Positions 24,873-33,063 of a stretch of 55,781 nt of DNA are shown piece by piece (the first letter of the stretch is position 1; each line of letters opens with the position of its first letter). The notes below the pieces were generated by a model. The model did not search any database, was not told where the DNA came from, and saw only the letters and a program-made list of their open reading frames with translations. The stretch is from positions 1-55,781 of the forward strand of contig JAHLLJ010000011.1 in NCBI GenBank assembly GCA_020444205.1, read 5' to 3'. This DNA is from Deltaproteobacteria bacterium (GTDB taxonomy: Bacteria; Desulfobacterota; Desulfarculia; Desulfarculales; Desulfarculaceae). Made by a program: the position numbers and the translations under genes.

Positions 24873-26423
24873 TCAGCCCCGGGACTTCTCCTTGGCCGCG
24901 TTGGCCCCGGCGATGCGCCCGAATACCAGGCAGTCGGTGGTGGCGTTGCTGCCCAGACGCACCGCGCCGTGCACTCCGCCGGTAACTTCGCCCGCCGCGT
25001 ACACTCCGGGCACCACCTTGCCGTGCAGGTCCAAGAGCTGGGCCTTGGGGTTGATCTGCACGCCGCCCATGGTGTGGTGCACCTTGGGCCATAGGTACAT
25101 GGCGTAGAAGGGAGCCTTGGCGATGGGGCGGGAGCTTTCGCGCAGGGGCTTGGCGAACTCCTCGTCCTTGCCCTTAGCCAAGAAGGCGTTGTAGCGCTTG
25201 ACCTGCTCGGTGAGCCCGGCCGGGTTTACCTTGAAGGCCTGGGCCAGCTCATCCAGGGTGTTGAACTGCTTTACCGTTCCCCGGGCCAACATCTTGTCCA
25301 ACTTGTCCACGTACTTGGCACCATCCTTATCGGCGATTCCCACCGCCCAGTGGCCGGTCTTGATGATGGCGTCGGCGCGCACCTTGCGGTCGGCCAACTC
25401 GTTGACAAAGCGCTTGCCGGTCTTGGGGTCCACCATGATGCCAAAGGGGAAGCAGCCGCTGATGGCAAAGATGTAGCCGATGCCCATGCCCTTTTCCTGG
25501 GGGCATCCCCAGGGGCCCAGCTGGATCCAGGAGGGCTGCACTGGCGTGGCTCCAATGCGCAGCAGCTCGATGAGGCCCTCGGCGGTGGCGCCGTGGTGGT
25601 TGGTGCAATCGAGCTTCTCATCCAGGCGCGGATCCTGGATCATGCGGAAGGGGATGTCATAGGAGAAGCCGCCGTTGGCCATGATCACGGCCTTGTTGGC
25701 CTTGATGAAGGCCCGCTTGCCGCTGCCCGCCTTGGGGAAGGCGTAACCGCCCAGGACCTCCACGCCCACTACCCCGTTGTTGCCGTCCAGAATCAAATGC
25801 TCCAGGTAGGTCCTCTTCTGCAGAGGAATGCCCTCCTCCTTTACCTTCTTGAGCTCCTGGCGCACGATGCCCGCGCCGGAGCGTATGTCGGTCAGGTAGC
25901 TGCGGGGCACCGAGTGGCCGCCCAGGTGGGTCACCCGGCCCTTGTAGTCCACGTTCAAGTAATCCAGGGTCCACATCAGGGCGTCCAGGGACTGGTCGGC
26001 CACCATCATGGCCAACTCGGGATGGTTCATGTGCAGGCCCGCCTTGAGCATGTCTTGATACATCAGCTCGGGCGAGTCCTTGATGCCCTCCTTGGCCTGC
26101 AAGGGCGAGCCGGTGGCGGCCAGGAGCCCGCCGTTGATGATGCTGTTGCCCCCGGGAACCGGCATCTTTTCCAGGATGATTACCTTGGCTCCGGCCTTCT
26201 TGGCCTCCAGGGCGGCGGCCAGACCGGCGAACCCGCTGCCGATTACGATGACGTCCGCCGTCTGGTCCCACTTCTTGGGCAATTCGGCGGCACCTGCTTG
26301 GTTGGTTTTCATCAGCAGTCCGGAACCGGCCAAGCCCATGGCCGCGGCCGCTCCGCCCGCTTGCTTAAAGAAGTTTCGCCGAGAGGTTATGCTCTTGCCT
26401 GCGGTGTGCTCTTTGTCGCTCAT
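24873..26423 (-). CDS. Tat-exported fumarate-reductase-like flavoprotein (flavocytochrome c family)
   Basis: A 516-residue FAD protein. The N-terminus carries a twin-arginine signal (TSRRNFFKQAGG). The FAD-binding motif is VIVIGSGFAGLAAALEA, with EKMPVPGGNS following. The catalytic half contains GKRFVNELADR, HTMGGVQINP and GEVTGGVHGAVRLGSN, where fumarate reductase-type active-site His and Arg residues sit. The ATG at 26423 has a GAGGAG site; an upstream frame to 26486 is unsupported. Electrons probably arrive from the hexahaem cytochrome encoded next. The acceptor could be fumarate or another enoate (urocanate, methacrylate, cinnamate types are known). Confidence 0.88.
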   Translation of the reverse strand: MSDKEHTAGKSITSRRNFFKQAGGAAAAMGLAGSGLLMKTNQAGAAELPKKWDQTADVIVIGSGFAGLAAALEAKKAGAKVIILEKMPVPGGNSIINGGLLAATGSPLQAKEGIKDSPELMYQDMLKAGLHMNHPELAMMVADQSLDALMWTLDYLNVDYKGRVTHLGGHSVPRSYLTDIRSGAGIVRQELKKVKEEGIPLQKRTYLEHLILDGNNGVVGVEVLGGYAFPKAGSGKRAFIKANKAVIMANGGFSYDIPFRMIQDPRLDEKLDCTNHHGATAEGLIELLRIGATPVQPSWIQLGPWGCPQEKGMGIGYIFAISGCFPFGIMVDPKTGKRFVNELADRKVRADAIIKTGHWAVGIADKDGAKYVDKLDKMLARGTVKQFNTLDELAQAFKVNPAGLTEQVKRYNAFLAKGKDEEFAKPLRESSRPIAKAPFYAMYLWPKVHHTMGGVQINPKAQLLDLHGKVVPGVYAAGEVTGGVHGAVRLGSNATTDCLVFGRIAGANAAKEKSRG

Positions 26424-27159
26424 TTCGCTACTCCTCGTTGTGTAACCTAAGAGCCTCTCCGCCAACCTTGACCCGCACCGCGCCATGCCTAGGCAAACGC
26501 TGGCGCGGGATGCGAAGGTTAGACCTTAGTTCAAGATAAAACTTCGGGGCGCGGCCTTGATATGGGCCCTAGGCACTGGAGTCGATGGGCCGAAACACCA
26601 TTGTCCATGGGGTGAATTACCCATGGCAGCGGGCCGGATCGTTCAGGCGCAAGGGAGGTAGGTTGACCGGGATGATTTTTTGGGGCTATGGTTGCGGGGC
26701 ATTGGCGGGCCGCCGGGCCTGGCAAACCGTTTGTTTAACAAGTCGCAGCCTTTTGATCCGGGGGGATCAAGTCCCGTTTTTCATGGCCATAATCTTATGT
26801 GCTGTTTTGCTGTCCATTGGGCCATTTGCGGCAAAAGCGGCCTGTTTCAAGGCCTATGACCAGAGGACTTCTTACGTCCCCAAAGGCCGGGTGATTATCT
26901 ACGCCAAGCGGCAGCTCGTAAAAACCAAGCAGGCCTATTTATTGGAACTTGCCACTGACTCCGCTGAAACGCGCCGAGTGCTTTGCGATTAAAAAGGACC
27001 AATGGGATTTTTTACCCGGCCGCTGAGCATAAATCACCGCCACCTTTGGCCTGGGTTGGGGGGCCGACAGGACCCAGGGCCAAAGAGTTGTTTGAATTAG
27101 AAAGGGTCTGGCAGTACCCAATCGCGGCCCCCGCCGGGTTACGAGGGCGTCAAGATTTA
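26424..27159. other. Mostly non-coding stretch
   Basis: About 740 bases holding only one possible small gene (26783-26992). An inverted repeat, CCATGGG and CCCATGG (26605-26627), lies about 180 bp upstream of the flavoprotein start and could be an operator. No RNA gene or mobile element is recognised. Confidence 0.4.
26783..26992 (+). CDS. Possible small exported protein, unknown
   Basis: A 69-residue ORF beginning MAIILCAVLLSIGPFAAKA, which reads as a clean signal peptide. It is followed by a short basic mature part (ACFKAYDQRTSYVPKGRVIIYAKRQ in outline) with two cysteines. No good ribosome-binding site precedes this ATG, and the frame is open back to 26585. The signal-peptide character is the only support for a real gene. 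I do not recognise a family. Confidence 0.35.
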   Translation: MAIILCAVLLSIGPFAAKAACFKAYDQRTSYVPKGRVIIYAKRQLVKTKQAYLLELATDSAETRRVLCD

Positions 27160-27363
27160 CTACTTGTCCAGTATCTTAGCCTTTTGGTCTTCGTACTGCT
27201 CTTTGGTGATGGCCCCGGACTTATAGGCTTTTTGCAGGTCAATGAGCTGCTGGCCTTCGGAGACGGTGGTGGTCTGGTTGCTGACGTCCGCACCGCCGCA
27301 ACCGACCAAGGCCACGGACAGGCCGAACATGGCAATAAATATGAAGCTGTAGATGGTTTTCAT
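27160..27363 (-). CDS. Small lipoprotein with SHOCT-like C-terminus
   Basis: A 67-residue protein. The signal sequence ends in the lipobox LVGC (Cys22), so it is probably lipid-anchored. The C-terminus reads LIDLQKAYKSGAITKEQYEDQKAKIL, the short SHOCT-type helix-turn-helix motif found at protein ends (oligomerisation or binding). An AAGGA site precedes the ATG at 27363. It stands alone on the minus strand, and its function is unknown. Confidence 0.75.
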   Translation of the reverse strand: MKTIYSFIFIAMFGLSVALVGCGGADVSNQTTTVSEGQQLIDLQKAYKSGAITKEQYEDQKAKILDK

Positions 27364-27584
27364 GCTTATTCCTTCGCGGTGAATGGCCACCGCCGAGCGA
27401 TGACCTGATTGTTTGCAGCTATTGGGCCCATAGTAGCTCGATTAAATCTGCCAGGCAATGCTCTGGCGCACTCGGGGGGGCCTCCCAAGGCCTTCGCGCT
27501 GGGTTATAATCAGAGCCGATTGGTGTAATCTGCCCCAAAGCCTTCGGCGCACAGTCAGCGGACACTTAAAAAAAGCGGGAAGAC

Positions 27585-28931
27585 TTGCCGGCATCATCAT
27601 CTACCATCAAAGCAGAGCAGGCGGCGGTAAAAAGGGGCCCTGCCAAAGGGTGGGAAGCCCTGCGCCGCTGGGCCATGAGCTCGCCCGGCCCGGGGCTGGA
27701 GCGTTGGATCTATCTGGGGCTTTTCGCCCTGCTGGTTGCGGTGCGCCTGCCGCGTATCTTGCTGGAAGGGCGCTTCTGGGCCGAGGAGGGCTGCGTTTTC
27801 TTTGCCCGCGCCTGGCATGCGCCCTGGATGGAGGCTCTGTTCTTTTCCTACGCGGGCTACCTTAATCTGACCGCCAATGGGGCGGGGCTGCTGGCCCACT
27901 ATCTGGTGCCCCTGTGGGCCGCGCCCTATGTGAGCACCGGCATCGCCCTGATCATCCAGTGCCTGCCCGCCATGCTTATCCTCACCAGCCGCCTGGAGTG
28001 GCTGCGCCACCGGGCAGTGCTGATGGTGGCCCTGCTGATCATCGCCACTCCGCCCCACTCCGAAGAGGTGTGGCTCAACTCCATTTGTAGCCAGTATCAT
28101 CTGGCCCTGAGCACGGGCATCATTCTGGCATTGGAGCCCCGGGGCGGCCTGATGGGTCTGCTGCGCCTGGGGGTGCTGCTTTTGGCCACCCTGAGCTCGC
28201 CCATGTCCTGGGTGCTGGCCCCGCTGTTTGTGCTGCGCGCCGCGCTGGAGCGTAGCGGGCCCCGGATATGGCAGGCCCTGGTGTTGTCTGCTGGAGTGGT
28301 TATCCAGGTGATCTGGTTCTATGCGCCCATTCCCGGACGCGAGGTGGGCATCGCGCCCAGCCTGTTCGGCGCCATTGTCATGGTCAAGCAGGCGATCATC
28401 CCCCTGATCCCAGCCCCTCTGGACTCCCAGCTCATCAAGTGGGTGTCCTCTGGATTCAGCCCGGCCGGCGGTCCCTTGTGGCCCCTGGCCGTGGTGGCCC
28501 TGCTGTTCGCGCTGTTGGCTTGGGGAGCCTTGCGCCATGCCAAGGAATCCCCCTTGTGGCTGCTGCTGGCCGGGGCGATCATCGCCACCGGCGCTTACGC
28601 TGGTTCACTGGGCGATAAAATCGGCCTCTTGCACACCCTGGGGGGCAACCGCTACGCCTTTGCCCCCCAGGCTCTGTTCGGGCTGTGCGTGCTGGGCCTG
28701 GCCATGCTCCTGCGGGGCAGGGGGCGGCTGTTGGCCCGCGTGGTAGTGATCTGGCTTTTGGTGGTGGGCCTGTGGGGCTACTGGGCTCCGGTTGGTTCAG
28801 GCCAGGTGCAAGACGGGCCGCCCTGGCCACCCGAGGCGCAAAAGTGGCAGCAGGACCACAACTACCGCATGAAGATTTGGCCCTTTGGCTGGAGCATGCA
28901 GTTGCAGGGCGCAAGCGGCGGCGGCCGCTAG
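27585..28931 (+). CDS. Polytopic membrane protein, possibly GT-C glycosyltransferase-like
   Basis: A 448-residue protein with about ten hydrophobic segments. Near the start of the membrane part it reads LPRILLEGRFWAEEGCVFFARAW, an acidic first-loop motif seen in predicted GT-C-type glycosyltransferases and in related uncharacterised bacterial proteins. The assigned start is a TTG at 27585; an ATG at 27675 (MSSPGPGLERW) is an alternative, and neither has a strong ribosome-binding site. A long loop (PLDSQLIKWVSSGFSP) lies mid-protein. No neighbour indicates a pathway, so the enzyme class is tentative. Confidence 0.65.
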   Translation: MPASSSTIKAEQAAVKRGPAKGWEALRRWAMSSPGPGLERWIYLGLFALLVAVRLPRILLEGRFWAEEGCVFFARAWHAPWMEALFFSYAGYLNLTANGAGLLAHYLVPLWAAPYVSTGIALIIQCLPAMLILTSRLEWLRHRAVLMVALLIIATPPHSEEVWLNSICSQYHLALSTGIILALEPRGGLMGLLRLGVLLLATLSSPMSWVLAPLFVLRAALERSGPRIWQALVLSAGVVIQVIWFYAPIPGREVGIAPSLFGAIVMVKQAIIPLIPAPLDSQLIKWVSSGFSPAGGPLWPLAVVALLFALLAWGALRHAKESPLWLLLAGAIIATGAYAGSLGDKIGLLHTLGGNRYAFAPQALFGLCVLGLAMLLRGRGRLLARVVVIWLLVVGLWGYWAPVGSGQVQDGPPWPPEAQKWQQDHNYRMKIWPFGWSMQLQGASGGGR

Positions 28932-29180
28932 AGGCCGGGCCGAACTCACGGCGCACTTTATTGCGCGGCTTACTTGACTAAACCGCTTGTGCCTATACAC
29001 TTGCCGGGAACTAAGACCACACTGTCCGAACCTCCGCTAGACGTGCCGGCGAATCCACGCCTCCATTCTTAGCAGAAAAATTTGGCTTTTTGGTCCCAGG
29101 CGGCCTCCCCGGAGGAGGATGCGTTCCTCTGCATGTTTAAGGAGCCGCCAATTTATTTATCAGAGGGATGAAGCCATAAG

Positions 29181-29206
29181 TTCTTCCCTCGCCTTTTAGG
29201 GAAGAA
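29181..29206 (+). promoter_or_regulatory. Hairpin covering the rhlE ribosome-binding site
   Basis: TTCTTCCCT (29181-29189) is fully complementary to AGGGAAGAA (29198-29206), with an eight-base loop. The 3' arm contains the ribosome-binding site and the first base of the ATG. Translation would need this 9-bp stem opened, which fits cold-induced or self-regulated control of an RNA helicase. The pairing is read directly; the regulation is inferred. Confidence 0.6.
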
Positions 29207-30444
29207 TGTTTCAAATGTCCCATGCTCCAATAAATTCCTTTGATCAACTCAACCTTTGCAAGCCATTGCGCAAGGCCCTGGACGGGCTGGGTTACCAAAA
29301 GCCCACTCCGGTGCAGGCCCGGGCCATTCCCCCCTTGCTGAAAGGGCGGGACCTGCTGGGCTGCTCCCAGACCGGCACCGGCAAAACCGCTGCTTTCGCC
29401 CTGCCCATCCTGCAAAAGTTTTCCGCCAACCGCAGGCGGCCCGCCCGCCGCTCCACCCGCGCCTTGGTGCTCACCCCCACCCGGGAGCTGGCCGTGCAGA
29501 TAAGCGACAGTTTCAGGGACTACGGCCGCCACATGGGCCTCAAGCAGGTGGTGGTCTATGGTGGAGTGGGTATGAACCCCCAAATACGGGCCTGCTCCAG
29601 GGGCGTGGACGTGGTGGTGGCCACTCCCGGACGTCTGCTGGACCTCATCGGCCGGGGCTACCTGAGCCTGGACAAGCTGGAGGTGTTCGTGCTGGACGAG
29701 GCCGACCGTATGCTGGACATGGGCTTTTTGCCGGATATCAATCGCTTGCTATCGTTGATCCCCCAGCAGCGCCAGAGCCTGTTCTTCTCGGCCACCATGC
29801 CGCCCGCCATAGCCAAGCTGGCCGGCAATATCCTCACCGACCCGGTGAAGATACAGATAACCCCCGCCGCCACTCCGGTGGAGCGCATCAACCAGCGGGT
29901 GCTGTTCGTGGCCCAGACGGACAAGCGCGCCCTGCTGGGCGAGATGCTCAAGGACGATCAGACCGAACGCGTCCTGGTGTTCACCCGCACCAAGCACGGA
30001 GCCGACCGGGTGGCCCGCCAGCTGGCCGCCGGACAAGTGAGGGCCGAGGCCATCCACGGCAACAAGTCGCAGAACGCCAGGCAAAAGGCGCTGAACAACT
30101 TCCGTAATGGCCGCACCAGAGTCTTGGTGGCTACGGATATAGCCTCGCGGGGCATAGACGTTCAAGGCATCACCCACGTAATCAACTACGACCTGCCCAA
30201 CGAGCCCGAAAGCTACGTGCACCGCATTGGCCGCACCGCCCGGGCGGGAAACCACGGGGTGGCTATATCCTTTTGCGCGCCCAAGGAGCGCTCCTATCTG
30301 CGCGATATTGAACGCCTAATGCGCCAGTCCGTGCCGGTGGAGGATTCACGTCCTTACGGCGTATCGGGCTACAAGCCCCGTGGCCGGAGCAAACCTCGTG
30401 CGCCGCGCGCCCGCCAGGGCCGCAGGCGAATGGCCGCCGCTTAG
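29206..30444 (+). CDS. rhlE: DEAD-box ATP-dependent RNA helicase, RhlE-like
   Basis: A 412-residue helicase with every core motif: Q motif (SFDQLNLCKPLRKAL, GYQKPTPVQ), motif I (SQTGTGKT), Ia (PTRELAVQ), II (DEAD, in VLDEADRMLDMGF), III (SAT), V (ATDIASRGIDV) and VI (HRIGRTARAG). A basic Arg/Gly/Lys tail of about 40 residues probably binds RNA. ATG at 29206 is preferred to Met4 on spacing. The start is buried in a 9-bp hairpin. The gene ends at a bidirectional terminator. RhlE-type helicases remodel ribosome-assembly intermediates and structured mRNA, often in the cold. Confidence 0.92.
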   Translation: MFQMSHAPINSFDQLNLCKPLRKALDGLGYQKPTPVQARAIPPLLKGRDLLGCSQTGTGKTAAFALPILQKFSANRRRPARRSTRALVLTPTRELAVQISDSFRDYGRHMGLKQVVVYGGVGMNPQIRACSRGVDVVVATPGRLLDLIGRGYLSLDKLEVFVLDEADRMLDMGFLPDINRLLSLIPQQRQSLFFSATMPPAIAKLAGNILTDPVKIQITPAATPVERINQRVLFVAQTDKRALLGEMLKDDQTERVLVFTRTKHGADRVARQLAAGQVRAEAIHGNKSQNARQKALNNFRNGRTRVLVATDIASRGIDVQGITHVINYDLPNEPESYVHRIGRTARAGNHGVAISFCAPKERSYLRDIERLMRQSVPVEDSRPYGVSGYKPRGRSKPRAPRARQGRRRMAAA

Positions 30445-30596
30445 GATCAACCCAAACGCAAGCGCGGCATTTGTTAAAGTGTTTGCTTTAATATAGAGAG
30501 TGTTGGGCGCTCAGCTTCCTTTAAGCTTTATTAAGGTACAAGCTTTAATATATAGCCGCCGTCCGCCTGGTCCTGGTTTGCGGTGAAAGCAAAATT

Positions 30597-30637
30597 AACA
30601 CCCCCGGTCCGCCACTGGCGGCCGGGGGTGTTTGTTT
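30597..30637. terminator. Bidirectional terminator between rhlE and cysC
   Basis: ACACCCCCGG-T-CCGCCA (from 30598) pairs with TGGCGG-CCGGGGGTGT (to 30631), a 16-bp stem with one bulged base, followed by TTGTTT. On the other side lies an A-rich stretch that gives T residues in the cysC direction, so it can end both converging transcripts. Confidence 0.9.
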
Positions 30638-30687
30638 CAACCGAAACCGGCAGCACACGAAATCTGCCTTGATTTACATCTAAAGAT

Positions 30688-31284
30688 TTAGCCGATGCTG
30701 ATTAGTCCCTTTTCTTCCAGGGAGCGCAGCAAATGGGCCATGCAGTCGGGTTGTGGTTGATTCTCGGTGTCCACGATGATCTCCGAGGTCTCGGAAACCT
30801 CGAAGGGCGCGTCTATGCCGGTCATATTGGCGATCTCCCCCTTGCGGGCCTTTGCGTATAGGCCCTTGGGGTCGCGCATCTCGCAGGTGCCTAGCGAGCA
30901 CTTTACAAAGCATTCGCAGTAGTTGTGGTCTTCCAGTATCTCGCGCACCATTTGGCGGTTGGACTCCAGGGGGGTGATGAACGACACGATGACCAGGGAG
31001 CCGGCCATGGCCATCAGGCGGGCGATCTCCGCCGCCCGGCGCAGGTTTTCGGTGCGATCGGCCTCGCTGAAGCCCAGGTCGCGGTTCAGGCGCTTGCGCA
31101 CCTGGTCGCCATCCAAAAAGGACACCCAGTTGCCGTGTTTGGTCAGGGCTTCGCGCAGGGAGCTGGCCATGGTCGACTTGCCGCTGCCGGGCATGCCGAA
31201 AAACCAGACAACGCCGCTTTGGGCGGAGATGTTTCGTTCCAGGATATCTGGGCAATTGCCGTTTGATAATTCTTGCGTGGTCAT
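30688..31284 (-). CDS. cysC: Adenylylsulfate (APS) kinase
   Basis: A 198-residue APS kinase. It has a P-loop GMPGSGKST at 30-38, the DGDQVRKRLNRDLGFS motif and SEADRTENLRR, which bind and orient APS. The enzyme makes PAPS from APS and ATP. In sulfate reducers the reductive route uses APS directly, so a kinase points to PAPS for sulfation. It is last in the operon behind a PAPS-type sulfotransferase (80-bp gap), a small membrane protein and an ASST-type protein, which supports that role. No sulfurylase domain is fused. Confidence 0.92.
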   Translation of the reverse strand: MTTQELSNGNCPDILERNISAQSGVVWFFGMPGSGKSTMASSLREALTKHGNWVSFLDGDQVRKRLNRDLGFSEADRTENLRRAAEIARLMAMAGSLVIVSFITPLESNRQMVREILEDHNYCECFVKCSLGTCEMRDPKGLYAKARKGEIANMTGIDAPFEVSETSEIIVDTENQPQPDCMAHLLRSLEEKGLISIG

Positions 31285-31364
31285 TGGTTCATCAGATTCC
31301 GTGTTAAGGGCCTAGCCCGTATCAGTCTGGTTCGTGTGCTTGCGGTTTCCGTGAAACATCCGAC

Positions 31365-32855
31365 TTATGGTTGCGGTCCTGCGTGGGGCGCTGCCTCGGA
31401 CCTAACCCGCTTTTGCAAAGCCTGATGCACCGCCTGGGCATCGGCCAGGACCGTGGGGTCCACCGGCGGGTGCTCGTGCCGGGTTGAGCTTTTAACCTTG
31501 CTGAAGAAGGGCTCGAGCTGCTGTTTCTCCAGTTGCAGGATGGGAGCCAGCTCTTCCAGGCAGGCTAACGGCTCACGGCAGAAACGGTCGTAGTCGAACA
31601 GCACGATGTCATCAGCGTGGTTGCTGAGCACATAGTCGTAAACCTGGCCCCAGTAACGCACCCAGTAGGAAAAGTTTTGCAACTCCTCGGGGCTGTTGGG
31701 CAGGGCGACGTCGCCCATGCGGAAGGGCTTGAGGTTGGAGCCGAACTCATGGTGTCCCAGCCAATTCATGTATTTCAGTGAGAAGGGGTCTTCCTGATGC
31801 GTTTTCACAAAACGCTGGTGCTGGGCCATCAGGGATTTGGCGTGGTCCAGCGGGTTGCGGAAGGGCACCAGGATCACCGCCTCGGGGAAGGCCTTCTTAA
31901 GAGAGGCGATGCGCAGCAGGTTGTTGTTGTTTTTGGCCAGATAGCGCAGGGGCACCTTGCCCGAATCCTTGGCAATGATGTTGGACACGTAGCGGCGGTA
32001 ATCGCGCAGCACCGCGTTGGGCGGCTGGTGGGGCGCCAGATAATGCTCGTTAACGTAGCGGTCCCGGTCAAAGGTCATCCAGAAGATTTCCTCAAAAGCC
32101 TCCGGGCTGTCGTAGTTCACCAACAGCCGGTCCTTGTGGGCCCTTTCCTTGAGCTCCGCGTGTTGCCGCCGGCCGGCGGAAATGGATTTCCACAGGTTGG
32201 GCGCGGTGATGAAAGGCATGTCCCGGTAGGTGAGGGTGGCGAAACGGTTGCTGGCGTAGATCGCCTCCAACAGGATGGTGGTGCCGGCCCGGGCCAGGCC
32301 GGAGACAAACACCGGCGGTCCCGGCGGCTTGGGCAGCTTGCGGGCGGCGGCCAGGGAGCAGTCCAGTTCAAAGGCGGCCTTGCGCACCAGGCGGCTGTCC
32401 AGGGCCAGATGGTGCAGCAGCCTGGAACCCAAGTGGTAGTCGCCCCCCTGCTCCGGGGTCAGCTTCACCCGGGCGAAGGCGTAAGCCGTGCCCAGTATGG
32501 CGGCGATGATCTGCACCGAGGGCTCCAGCAGCAGGGCCGCGGTGGCAAAAAAGCCGCCCAAAAACCACATGCCCACCAGGCAGAAAACCAAGGCAAAGCC
32601 CGCGGCCATGATGGCGATGTAGAGCAGGTTGAGCAGGCTGGCCGCCAAGATGGCCCCCGCGTAGTGGGGCAGGATTTTTTCTTTCCAGTGGTCCGAGACT
32701 TTGGAAGACCTGACCACCCCCATCACCTTCTGGGTGGCGGTTTGCAGGTGCTTGAGGTTGGCCATCATGGGCAAGGCGCGGAACAATTCCACGAAGACCA
32801 CCACCCCCGGCAGGCAGGCCAGGGCCTGGAGGGCCCAATCAGTCCAGGAGGTCAT
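31365..32855 (-). CDS. PAPS-dependent sulfotransferase with N-terminal membrane domain
   Basis: A 496-residue protein. The first ~170 residues include two or more hydrophobic segments (about 68-127). The sulfotransferase fold starts at PPVFVSGLARAGTT (5'-phosphosulfate loop, 186-193). A 3'-phosphate motif follows in VPFRNPLDHAKSLMAQHQRF, and DYDRFCREPLACLEEL lies near the end. The ATG at 32855 overlaps the small membrane gene by 17 bp; a longer frame (to 32999) is just overlap. It transfers sulfate from PAPS to a hydroxyl or amine, perhaps of a lipid or envelope glycan at the membrane. The acceptor is unknown. Confidence 0.85.
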   Translation of the reverse strand: MTSWTDWALQALACLPGVVVFVELFRALPMMANLKHLQTATQKVMGVVRSSKVSDHWKEKILPHYAGAILAASLLNLLYIAIMAAGFALVFCLVGMWFLGGFFATAALLLEPSVQIIAAILGTAYAFARVKLTPEQGGDYHLGSRLLHHLALDSRLVRKAAFELDCSLAAARKLPKPPGPPVFVSGLARAGTTILLEAIYASNRFATLTYRDMPFITAPNLWKSISAGRRQHAELKERAHKDRLLVNYDSPEAFEEIFWMTFDRDRYVNEHYLAPHQPPNAVLRDYRRYVSNIIAKDSGKVPLRYLAKNNNNLLRIASLKKAFPEAVILVPFRNPLDHAKSLMAQHQRFVKTHQEDPFSLKYMNWLGHHEFGSNLKPFRMGDVALPNSPEELQNFSYWVRYWGQVYDYVLSNHADDIVLFDYDRFCREPLACLEELAPILQLEKQQLEPFFSKVKSSTRHEHPPVDPTVLADAQAVHQALQKRVRSEAAPHAGPQP

Positions 32856-33063
32856 CGCCCTGGTTATCCTGCTTTTTTTTGCCTTTGCCGAACAGCCGCT
32901 TGATGGGGTACCAGAAAAAGGCCAGTATGGCCAAGATGACCGAGAAGATAACCCCCAGGATGGCCCCAATGGCCCCCAGCCCCAGGCCGGGGCCCACATA
33001 GGCCTGGGCGGTGCCGGGTAGCAGGAGAAGCAGGGCGGCCAGGGTCAGCAACGCTATTTGCAT
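32839..33063 (-). CDS. Small membrane protein in the sulfation operon
   Basis: A 74-residue protein with a signal peptide (1-21, GTAQAYVGPG) and one strongly hydrophobic helix (LGAIGAILGVIFSVILAILAFF). It ends with WYPIKRLFGKGKKK, a basic tail that would face the cytosol. It overlaps the ASST-type gene by 10 bp and the sulfotransferase gene by 17 bp, so it is almost certainly made with them. YVGPG...WYPIKRL proteins are a recurrent small family with no known role. A scaffold or lipid-binding partner is possible. Confidence 0.8.
   Translation of the reverse strand: MQIALLTLAALLLLLPGTAQAYVGPGLGLGAIGAILGVIFSVILAILAFFWYPIKRLFGKGKKKQDNQGDDLLD

Noticed and set aside
26585-26782. N-terminal extension of the small exported ORF
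   Set aside because: It would bury the signal peptide inside the protein and has an unlikely Arg/Trp-rich composition.
31797-32903. 368-residue plus-strand ORF opposite the sulfotransferase
   Set aside because: Low-complexity Gly/Gln/His shadow; the minus frame has both PAPS motifs.
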